Positions 34,800 to 43,826 of a DNA stretch of 45,355 nt are shown here, piece after piece (position 1 is the first letter of the stretch; the number at the start of each line of letters is the position of its first letter). The translations under genes and the position numbers were made by a program. Source of the stretch: Gnetum montanum (taxonomy: Eukaryota; Streptophyta; Gnetopsida; Gnetales; Gnetaceae); assembly GCA_015680685.1 (NCBI GenBank), contig MNCI01022664.1, positions 1 through 45,355 of the forward strand. Direction: 5' to 3'. The notes beneath the pieces are model-generated. The model ran no database searches. It had not been told where the DNA came from and was given only the letters and a program-made list of their open reading frames with translations.

Positions 34800-36120
34800 T
34801 TACATAGGTTTAGATAGAAAGTAGGTCAAGAAAAGGGGGCTTCCAAGGCTTACACTCAACACCACTTACATAGGCTTATACGTCATGAACATGTGCCACC
34901 TCCACCACCAAGTACAAAAGCAATAGTAAAAACCTTAGGTACAAAAGGAAAATTGTACCAAGAGCATCACATCAAGAACCTATTGGAAGCCTTGAAGATT
35001 ATCACCCTTCCATGAACCACCTATAAGAAGTTGCTAAAGCTATGAGTTGGAAGCATGACAATTTTTCCAACCTGGTCACAACACAAAGAAGCCACGCCAC
35101 TACTCAACTGAACCCTCCTATCAGAGTTGCAGTCACCTTGCTTATTGAAGAATATCCTGAAATATTAGGCAATGCTGAAACTTTCTCAGTCATGCTAAAG
35201 GAGGATGAAGCTACTGTGGTGATGATGTCATACAAAGGAAAAAAAAACTATTATAACAATAGTAATGGACCAAATTGGTGAAGCCTTAAAGGTTCTTATA
35301 GCACTATCACCAGACTTCATTGCAATGGCAGATATTCATATATCTACAAAAACTAATTAAAGAGGTATTGGATCAAGAATGAGCATAACCCAACACAAGA
35401 AAGTGTTAGACTAGTGGGAGTTGGGTCATCAATACTAGATATCTTCAACATTCTTGAAGATATCATTGCTATCCAATCTAAGCTCATTGAAACAAATGGG
35501 AAGTTGGTCATAGCTAAAACTCAACTTCAAGCCCAACTATCAAACCCAACAATCCACTAACTTAGCCTCACAAGGGATGAAACATTTAACCAACTATAGG
35601 CTAGGTAGAAAAAGATAGAGAATGAGAAGGAGAGAGCTACTTAGAATGCATCCTTGTTAAAAAACAATGATCAATACACTAAATAAGGACATTGCCACTT
35701 TGCACAAGAAAAATAGAGAACTCAACAAGGAGAACCGAAGGTTGCTAAATATTAAGAAGGAGAAGACCCAAATGAAAGACTATTTGAAGCAACTCCAAGA
35801 GCAATTAGTCATAGTCAATGTAGACTTACATAGGTTAGTAGCTGAAAATTAAAACCTCTTAATGGAAGAAGTTAGGAATATCAAGTAGAAGGTAGCTATC
35901 AAGATCACAACTTAGAAGAATGAGGCCACCAAGTACAAAAAGATTAAAAACCATTACAAGCAACATGTGAGCCTACAAAAAGAGATCAATGGGAAGGAGA
36001 TCTAATTGGCAAAGGCCAAACTTAATACCACCCTACAATGATGATAACATAAGAAGAATTTGAAGAGCCTTTGTTACTTAAGAAAACCCAAATTTGTAAT
36101 AGTGAAGTTTGCAAAAAGAA
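34800..36120 (+). pseudogene. Coiled-coil accessory region of a gypsy fragment (E4)
   Basis: Plus-strand coding remnants. The first open part (35042-35281) ends in MLKEDEATVVMMSYKG. The next, in another frame, reads IGEALKVLIALSPDFIAMAD (about 35275-35335). Then come IFNILEDIIAIQSKLIETNG and KLVIAKTQLQ (about 35445-35540), and a coiled-coil-like Lys/Glu/Asn-rich stretch (35667-35852) ending HRLVAEN. These match, in order, the E2 region at 20800-21900 on the opposite strand. No LTR or polypurine tract follows, so the fragment is truncated. Protein function is unknown. Confidence 0.65.
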
Positions 36121-36159
36121 AATTAGAAAATTTTGCAACTGTAAACTTTTTGAAAAGAA

Positions 36160-36660
36160 AGTCTTTAGATTAAAAAAATGAACCCCTAATCTAAACTTCG
36201 GGTTATCAATGACTTTGCCACTATGCCTTTATCAACATTCACAAAATTGTTTCTAAAATATAAAGTTACATGAATATTATGATCCTATCATTACTTAGAC
36301 AATAATAGGACTATAAAATGTTTTCAAAACCCACAAGAAGAAATGGGACCCTATTTAATCTTCTCCCATAGAATAGGATGTTTGCACTTTCACCTTTAAT
36401 TCATCAAGTAACAATATCTTTTGTACTCTTTCAATAGCATTTCAACTTTTTACAGGGACCTAAATTGTGCATCTATATAACACAATAGGATAAATAACTA
36501 TTTGAAAGATTTCTTTTTTGACCTTCCAAGCCCAAACTCCTAATGTCCTATGTTTGTTTTCAAGTGTAGAGAATTTTTATTCCTTAATACATTGAAGACC
36601 CAAGTATCTAAAAGAATCCACAATTCGTACATTGTAGTCACAAATTTAAAACTATAATAT
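36160..36660 (-). pseudogene. L1-type LINE reverse transcriptase C-terminal fragment
   Basis: Minus-strand broken frames read like VDSFRYLGLQCIKE, TLGVWAWKVKKEIFQIVIYP, IVLYRCTI, VPVKS and IERVQKILL. This order fits the region just after the catalytic domain in plant L1-clade LINEs, where an ILYGCE-like motif is usual. It differs from the RTE element at 2091. No ends were found; it is a short dead fragment. Confidence 0.55.
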
Positions 36661-36714
36661 ATGTTTTATATGTTTCTTGTGCCCCATATTATCATTTTAG
36701 TTTTCTTGCTAGTG

Positions 36715-36850
36715 ATAGATGGCCCAAGTGGCTAGCTCATTGTCTTGTTAAACAAGAGGTTACTAATTTGAGACATACCTGAAACATCATTATATTCCTA
36801 TCTAATCCTATAATGTATCTTGTTACTATACTTCTTAGAGTGTTTTTACA
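36715..36850 (+). mobile_element. Probable tRNA-derived SINE
   Basis: TGGCCCAAGTGG at 36720-36731 matches the RNA polymerase III A box (TRGYNNARNNGG) exactly. After 33 bp, AATTTGAGACA (36765-36775) is a decayed B box (GGTTCGANNCC). Between them GCTCATTGTCTTGTTAAACAAGAGGT resembles the tRNA-like head of plant SINEs. There is no acceptor stem or good T arm, so it is not a working tRNA gene. The 3' end is uncertain. Confidence 0.5.
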
Positions 36851-36851
36851 G

Positions 36852-36959
36852 TACTTTACTTTTAAGTGAACTTGAACACCGATAAATTGAATATTATAAA
36901 TGCCATACTTTACTTTTAAGTGAACTTGAACACCGATAAATTGAATATTATAAATGCCA
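36852..36959. repeat. Perfect 54-bp tandem duplication
   Basis: 36852-36905 and 36906-36959 are identical 54-bp units. No coding role. The lack of any difference means it is recent or an assembly effect, although no N is present here. Confidence 0.9.
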
Positions 36960-37549
36960 TTTAGCAGGATATCCAATATTATATCCGTTAAGAGTTACCA
37001 CTAGTTTCACAAAATTTCTACCATTCCATAATGATACTATACAAGAACCGAAAATGTAACCATTGCCAACATTCTACTCCAATCTTCTATTCTTCGTGAA
37101 GATTGAACCAATGGCAGAAGTTTCCAACCCCCAGCATAATAGGGTTTGGGTTTTTAAAGACTCAAAACAAGACCATAAAACCCTTCACATCAAATGCATA
37201 GATAAGCATACAAAATAAAGGCATGAAGTTGCCCTCTAGGCCTGAAACCATAACCTAAATAATGCATTTAAAAACAAAATAAGTAGAAACTACCAGTTTA
37301 AAAATTATAAACTGATGTAAGATCCTTTATGAACACCTCACTAATCATGAATGAAAGCATATACAATAAACCTATCAACCAAGAATTGTAAATGAGAACA
37401 AAGCTTTAAAACCAAACAAAGTCATTTATCTGCAAACTAGATTTAGTTTAAAATTTGTGTTGCAGCCGATTATTCTTCAGAACACATCCTCTAAGCTTTC
37501 CCTAGAAAAAGGAGAGTATAACAGTTTTAGGGAACAGTATTGTCTTATA
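36960..37549. other. 3' flank of ARC6
   Basis: No gene or repeat recognised. The part nearest 37549 must hold the ARC6 3' untranslated region (minus strand). No strong AATAAA was found within the first 150 bases; GAATAAT near 37472 on the minus strand is a weak candidate. Confidence 0.4.
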
Positions 37550-40500
37550 TCATGATCGCAAAACTGCACCATCAGTAATTTTCCAGGAACCATTTGCATT
37601 CATCAATTCATATCTTGTTGTGTATGTACTTCGATATGAATCATTATGTTCTGGATGGTCCTTATCAATTAAGCGAGCAGCCTCTTGTAGTGTAACCTCC
37701 ACCACAGCTCTTCTTCCATCTCTGGAAATAGTCACACTATCAATGTTCAGGCCCAATAAACTGTACTCCCATACCCACCCATGCTCTGCAATTTCCTTTG
37801 CACGTTCTGACCAAATCTTCAGCATCTCACCATCTAAGATCTACAAATTTGAAATGAATTAAACTGTATTTATGTCACTCATTTACCACTTCACATACAC
37901 AACATTCAAGGTTGATATAATCACTACAAAGATTTTCCAACGAATGAGTCAAAGAAAATACATAATATTTTCCAGAACTGAAGCTAGGGAATGAAAAATA
38001 ATGCACCTCTGGAAGTTGGGAAACCTCATGGCTCAATCCAAGAGCTTGAGATTTTATCAGTTGCCATTGCCTGACTAGATTTTCAGCCAACCTGGCATCC
38101 ATTTTAAGCTCAGATTGCTCCAAAGAATCATTTGTGGCTACTAAAAAGTAATGACAGGTTCCCATCAGAAATGTAAAATAAAGATAAAAATTAAACTAGA
38201 ACCCGCATACAATAATGTGACATGCAAGCAAACAAAATTATTTCCTGTGTTGTCCCCTTGAAAACACTGGAAGTTTACAGTAAGTTTCAAGGTTGTAAAC
38301 CAAAATTCCTAGCCTTGTGGAACGTATAACCCTATTGATTTCTAACTTCATGGCAATTGTCAAATAAACATCACTCAAGTGGAGATTGCACCAATTTGTC
38401 ACCAAAGCACATGCTTTCATGGTCCTTTACAAAACAATGTCAGAACAGCTAAATCAGAATCTGAAGAGTGTTGCATTAGCTTACACGAGATTGCTGTTGC
38501 AGATGAAGATGAAAGTTGTGTTGACGGTTTTATTGTAGCCTGATGCCCTCGTGAATATTTTAACACTGCAAAGGCAAGCGCCCCAATAACAACACCTGTA
38601 TATGCAATCTTAGTACCAGAAAACCTATCCCTTGACCGTACAGAGGATTCCTTGCTTGCTAGAACATTGGAATTGTTAACATACACATCTGTTGAGTCAC
38701 TAGCATAATCAGGAACGACTTCCGGTGTATCTCTATCACCCAATTTGGATTGTATGATTGCATCAATCCCAATGTAGTCATTAGAAGGAGAGGAGATACC
38801 TGTATATGGCACCCCCTCAATGATATTAGAGGTGTCATATGTAGCCTTTTCTTTCACTGCTCCTCCAGTAGCCAAAGGGAATACCTTTTTAAAGGCCAGG
38901 ATCGCACTTTCTTTGACAGTATCAATGGCAGCACCAGCACCAGCCCCTATTTTGGCAATGGCAGTAGCTGCTGCTAATGGAGATCCCCTCACTTTCTCAA
39001 GCCTCTCTAGAAAGCTTAACACACTAGGATGATCATAATAATCTCTGAGCCTAAATCCCAAGTTCTTGGTATCTCTGAAATTGATAAATACAACCTCTGC
39101 TAACCAGCTCTCCAAAAGTCTGCACAGCCCGCAAAGTTGGTCAACATCTTCATTTGAATTTTGCTGAATAAAATCAATAACCGAAGGATTCCTGTAAGGT
39201 GAGTTGACACTATTCATCCCTAACCAATGTCGGCAACCTGAAAGGTCTCCTAGCAACAAGGCACACATTCCTCTTTCGAGTGCTAAAACCTGATCTTGCT
39301 CTGAAGGACTGTGATCACCAGTTTCTATTGAAATTCCTTCAGTTTTCTGCAACTGTAAGAAAAGATTATCTGCCTCTTGTATCAGATTAGGCTTTTTGCC
39401 AACGAAACCCTCGGCAACATGGGCAAGAGCTGCAGCACGAACTTCAGAACCGTCTGCAGGGATGTTACTAGGTGTAGCAGTAAATAAATCCACCTTCAAA
39501 AAGGGGCCACATATCAAAACATTGTATTAAGACAAAAAATTATCCCAAAAGACATCAATAATAAGCTAAAACTTAGTTCAAGAAGCCATCAAAGAAAGCC
39601 AAAACTTTCTACCATACAAACAGGATGTAGTTAATTGTTCATCCCTAACAACATTGCCTATTCGAATCAATTTTAATCCTCTAAACATCATCATAACCTA
39701 GCAAATCAAGCCAGACCTTTTGCAGACCTGCTCAGCAGCTGTCATGCACAGGAATGCTTCTTTCATAAATTCCTCACGCGAAAATCCAGGTATAGCTGCA
39801 ACAGCACCTCCTCCTCCAACAGCCCACAAAATACTACGCACCCGTTGAAGACCCTCCTCTCTCCTAATTCGATGCTTTTCATCAAGAGGCAATGCTAGTA
39901 TCTCAAGAACATAACGAGGAGTTATCTCTTCCAATGTATCATCAATCTGTACCTGGAGATCTAATGCTAGTCCTTTCCCTCCACCTTCCTGCATGAAGTA
40001 TAACCTTATTACGTTTTGAAAGGTAATTTCAGAAACCCCACCCAATTCAAGATAAAAACAAACTAAAAAAACTGTTATTCTTAAAAATGCCTTCCCATTT
40101 ACCATACAAGTTCAAAAAGGAATGTTTATGCCTATGAAAGGTAACAGTAGAAGCCACATTAACATTATTAAAACAAACGCTTAACCAAAAAAAGGCAAAT
40201 CCATTTAAACAGAAGCAAACCACGGAAACTCTATATATTGCCTTCAAATTCAAGCATGTTGCCACTTTAAAAGAAATATTATGGTAGCATATAGGTAATA
40301 ATAATAATAACAACTCAGTCATTACTGATCCCAAGCCCAAGTGTGAAAGGAGGACAGTTAGTGTTGCATAGGCAGCTAGTTGTAAAACCATGCCAAATCC
40401 CATGGATGAACTCTCTCTCAGATTTTGCAGAGGCCAGGGCATACCCCAGATAATTAGCCAACCCCATATTGTTGGGACAAGGCTATGATGATGATGACAG

Positions 40501-42509
40501 TTGATAATAATAACTCTCAGGAAATTTCATTTGAAGGAAAAAATAACAGTCACATTGCAAATGAAAAATATATCATGCTTATAAAAACATGTGTAAAGTC
40601 TTGTGGCATCACTAGCATGCCAATTCCACCATTGCAATTCAGTATGGCAGGTTGATATGCCAATCTGCAATATAATACTGATAGTTGCAGAGTAGTTTCT
40701 TTTGATGGCTGAAATAGAATAATTAAAGGCAGAACTATAAAGCTATAAAACCAACTGATTTAAAATCATAAAAAGGTCTCAGAAACATAAATTGGGGTAT
40801 GAAAGCAGCCAAGTACCGTGAAAATTATGTATGCCATTCTTGTGATGTGGACTTGACTGAAGGAAACGGTACAAAACAGCTAACCCTATTTTTCACTTCA
40901 GGACCAGTCAAACCGTTTAATTGCTAAAATCAATACATACTACAGCAGTGTTAATGTTTAATATCAAAGGTAAAGAACCGTTAAAACATTACCTGCAAAA
41001 GGTGTAAAGCTCTCTCAAGAGCTTCACAGCTTTTAATAATATCAGGCTTTGCTTCAGCCATTGCTTCACGCGAAATATCAACATATGCCAAAGACATTGC
41101 TAATATAACATCACGTTTAAAGGACTTTGGTATACTTTCTTGCAAAAGCTTCCGTCCAGCCTGGATAACAACTTCTGCTTCTCCAATCTCTTGAAGCAAA
41201 CACAATGCCCCTGGAACCTATCAAACATTGAAAGCAATATATGCCGGATACATAAGCTAATGGCAGATAAAAACAGTTTCTTTGGTAGCATAATACAGTT
41301 GATTCCACTCACATAGACGATCCGAAAAAAACCTCATTGGTATATACGCATGAACCCCTCCAAAACATTATGTGAATTTTTTTAACCCTCCCCATAAAAG
41401 CATACCCAACTAAAATATCCAGAAAAAAATAATAAAAGACATTATGTATATGCCAACTGTGGCGTAAATGTTCAGTCCAATCATTTATCTTAGAAGGCAA
41501 AAACCTGTACCATACATAACATTCTCTTGAAGCATTTCCATATGATACATGCACAAAACTCCTTAAAAGACATACAAATTCTGGTCACAGCAGTAATGCC
41601 TGGTCGAGTCATATAACATGAAATGCTAAAAAATCACCCAAAAAAAGAAAAAAAAAACCCCAATGATCTCCACGTAAACGCAATGCAGATTCCAGCCAAG
41701 ATAATTTAATAACCTCTATACTAGTCAAAAGCCTACTGAACATTTGAATTTCTCAAACCTTGTCCCATGGGACATCCCTCATCATGGTGCCTGCCCCGTC
41801 TTCAATTAGGCCTTGATTGTAATCGCCTCTGGAACGAGGATTTGCCAAAGTCTCACATGCAATCTGCAGAATACCGATTCGCCCACGCAAAGCTTCCTCA
41901 CTGTAACTCTCATGTGGAACTCTTCGAACGGCAGCCTCGTAAGCCCTTCGTATCCCGTCCCCGAGAAAATGGGTCTCAGCACCCAGAACCTGAAACCCAG
42001 TTGAAACAAAATAGCCACTTTCAAAACACCATGAAATCCCTGAGAAACTGCCAGTCCATTGGCAAAAGATGGGAAACGCGCTTAACCCATCCAATATATG
42101 CAGCAAAAACCGTAACAGAATCCCACAATGACATTGCATTTATAGAAAATGTACTGAAATCTAATGCTATCGTATAAGGAGGGCTCATTTGAATAAGAAA
42201 ACAATGCGGTACCTGATAGAAATCAATTGGCAGTGTAAATTTCCTTTCAGGGGGCACCACCGCCACAGTCGCAGTTGAAGGGTTCGGGACTTCAAAATCA
42301 GAGAAAAGCCGGTCGGCCCATTTGCTTGCATGGGTTCTCACATTCCTGTGTTGGAGATGAAAAATCCGAGTGTTTGATCTTGCTGCATTGGGAAAAAATT
42401 GAAGTGGTATGTGCTTGTGTGAATGGCTGCTAGGTACAACACGAATTACAGAATTCCCATTCATACAGAGGCCATGAACACAGTAACTGTGTCCGCAGAG
42501 AAGAGACAT
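37550..42509 (-). CDS. ARC6: ARC6, chloroplast division protein (seven exons)
   Basis: Exons on the minus strand in coding order: 42213-42509, 41759-41989, 40993-41217, 39728-39988, 38485-39493, 38007-38140, 37840-37550. All introns are GT-AG, and the exons join in frame to 815 codons plus TGA, close to the 801 residues known for Arabidopsis ARC6. Residues 1-60 form a likely transit peptide, followed by ASKWADRLFSDF. A J-like domain starts at IDFYQVLGAETHFLGDG (about 95) and lacks the HPD motif, as in the family. The conserved stromal region covers about 165-560, with ITPRYVLEIL, WLAEVVFINFRDTK and DYYDHPSVLSFLERLE. One membrane helix lies at about 634-651 (IAYTGVVIGALAFAVLKY). The C-terminal domain (about 676-815) ends TTRYELMN..WKITDGAVL. 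Known role: inner-envelope anchor of the FtsZ ring, binding FtsZ2 in the stroma and PDV2 in the intermembrane space. The start is the first in-frame ATG; a later ATG at codon 16 is possible. The paralogue PARC6/CDP1 fits less well. Confidence 0.95.
40310..40497 (+). repeat. RTE LINE 3' tail in ARC6 intron 3
   Basis: CCCATATTGTTGGGACAAGG followed by CTATGATGATGATGAC (40465-40497) is the same 3' end as the LINE at 2091-2145 (minus strand TTGGGACAAGACTAGGATGATGATGACG). Upstream sequence to about 40310 may belong to it (a short frame reading MPNPMDELSLRFCRGQG). It is a 5'-truncated insertion on the plus strand, antisense to ARC6, within the 1004-bp intron 3. Confidence 0.65.
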
Positions 42510-43029
42510 TGCTAACAAATTCAGTTGCCTCTGTTCGCACTTTGCGGTCTTTTGAATGTTCAAAGTTTTGTGCTGTTTTTATTTCGTGGCTGCAAAACCC
42601 TCGGCCATTCTTCATGAACGAAGGAAACTGGTTTCACATGAGAATTTTTTTCGGAATATGGAAAGTTAAGAGCGAAATCGCTGCAGTGAAATGCTACAGT
42701 CGCATGGTTTTCGGCTTTTGGAGCACCCACATGATAAAATATATGGGAGTCCCGTTTGAACGCAGTAAAATTTAATATCAACTAGTTCTTTCCGGAATTA
42801 GAGTATCCTTTTCAACGCATACAAGGGTTCTAGCTAGCTTAGAGATAATGATTTTTTTCCCTTGGAATCGAGGTTCCACACGGTTTCCAGGTTAAAAATC
42901 ATAATATATTTAAGTCCGAGTCTCCGGTGAAGCCACCGTTTTCACGTTATAAAACGTTTTTACTACCGAGGTATCCTGTGTCACTCTAGTTTACAGGCAA
43001 ATAAAAACCAAAGAAATGGATATGGTTTC
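42510..43029. other. ARC6 upstream region
   Basis: 520 bp between the ARC6 start codon and the end of a copia LTR. It should contain the 5' untranslated region and core promoter of ARC6 (minus strand). An in-frame TAA lies upstream of the ATG with no ATG between, which supports the chosen start. No certain TATA box could be assigned, and open stretches here have no recognisable product. Confidence 0.5.
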
Positions 43030-43539
43030 TGTAAGAAATCTAACGTGCACGAGAACCCGATTGCACAAGCGGAAGCATGTAAAAAAACCCGATTGCACAA
43101 GCGGAAGCATGTAAAAAACAGATCTCTTAATTTATAAATGTGCATGAAACAAAAATGCACAAATCAATTTGAAAAAACAGAGAAGTGACCTCCAGCCATT
43201 GATGCCATTGATGAATGTTCTGGATCTTCTTTCACACGGGCGCTTTGCGATGATGGTGTATGTAGACTGTATGCAACTGTGAAAAGGACCTGAACTGCTA
43301 TATTGCAATTGATTCCTGGTGTCGTGTTCTCCCATCAAGAAACCGTAAGGCACCGGAACCAGTTACCATTTATTAAAAAAAATATGAGACCATTACCGAT
43401 AACAATGAATAGAAATTTCCAAAGCTATCACATTGTTACATTAGAAAGTTGAATCGTTTTTAGGACTTTCCATATTTACGTAGAAGGCATGTTTCCGCAA
43501 TTGTCACAATGTAGGAGGCATGTTTCCACAATTGTTACA
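43030..43539 (-). repeat. 3' LTR of a Ty1/copia element
   Basis: On the minus strand it follows a copia purine tract (AAGTGGGAGAT), starts TGTAACAATTGTGG at 43539 and probably ends CTTACA at 43030, giving 5-bp inverted ends TGTAA/TTACA and a length of 510 bp. A TATA-like TTTATAAA lies at 43131-43138. The 5' LTR is outside the window, so the end and target duplication cannot be confirmed. It lies 520 bp from the ARC6 start codon, in the same orientation. Confidence 0.65.
43054..43119. repeat. 32-bp tandem duplication in the copia LTR
   Basis: Two adjacent copies of a unit containing CCCGATTGCACAAGCGGAAG (starting near 43056 and 43088), essentially identical. They lie downstream of the LTR TATA box, probably in R/U5. 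Confidence 0.85.
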
Positions 43540-43541
43540 AT
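43480..43541. repeat. 31-bp tandem duplication at the copia LTR start
   Basis: 43480-43510 and 43511-43541 differ at three positions. The unit contains GGCATGTTTCC and CAATTGT. The LTR end falls within the second unit, so the LTR's terminal sequence is doubled. Confidence 0.85.
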
Positions 43542-43550
43542 CTCCCACTT
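43540..43550 (-). other. Polypurine tract of the copia element
   Basis: Minus strand AAGTGGGAGAT directly before the LTR start TGTAAC, the usual copia arrangement. Confidence 0.75.
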
Positions 43551-43551
43551 G

Positions 43552-43826
43552 ATCTCCATATTTATTCTAATATCCAACTTTCAAGAAACAAATACATGAA
43601 TCATGGCGATAGTTCCTCTTAATGCGAGTAGTATCTTCCATGTATTACAATGTATTATTTCTCAAAGTCAATTCCTTTATATGGTAACTTTAACTGTATG
43701 AACAAACCCAATGTTTATTCGCGGTCCAACCTTATGTGTGTGTTCTCTAATGACTTTATGCGCAACTGTATGAGAAAACACACAACTGAATAGAGTTTCA
43801 TTAACACTGTAATGTTGTACAACATA
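43552..43826 (-). other. Copia 3' untranslated spacer
   Basis: 275 bp between the pol stop codon and the purine tract. No reading frame or repeat recognised. Confidence 0.6.

Noticed and set aside
36715-36790. tRNA gene
   Set aside because: The A box is good, but the T arm is decayed and no acceptor stem pairs. A SINE head fits better.
37620-42177. Plus-strand open frames across ARC6 (for example 41767-42177, 38750-39032)
   Set aside because: Antisense shadows of conserved ARC6 exons, with no domain of their own.
37550-42509. PARC6/CDP1 instead of ARC6
   Set aside because: The conserved blocks (FRDTK..DYYDHPSVLSFLERLE, IDFYQVLGAETHFL, and the C-terminal TTRYE..WKITDG) fit ARC6 better, as does the J-like domain. 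The split is by eye, so a tree would settle it.
42509-42563. Longer ARC6 N-terminus starting at 42563
   Set aside because: The codon there is TTG, not ATG. The first in-frame ATG is at 42509, with an in-frame TAA further upstream.
43132-43353. A 73-codon minus-strand frame upstream of ARC6
   Set aside because: It lies inside the copia LTR and has no recognisable domain; chance frame.
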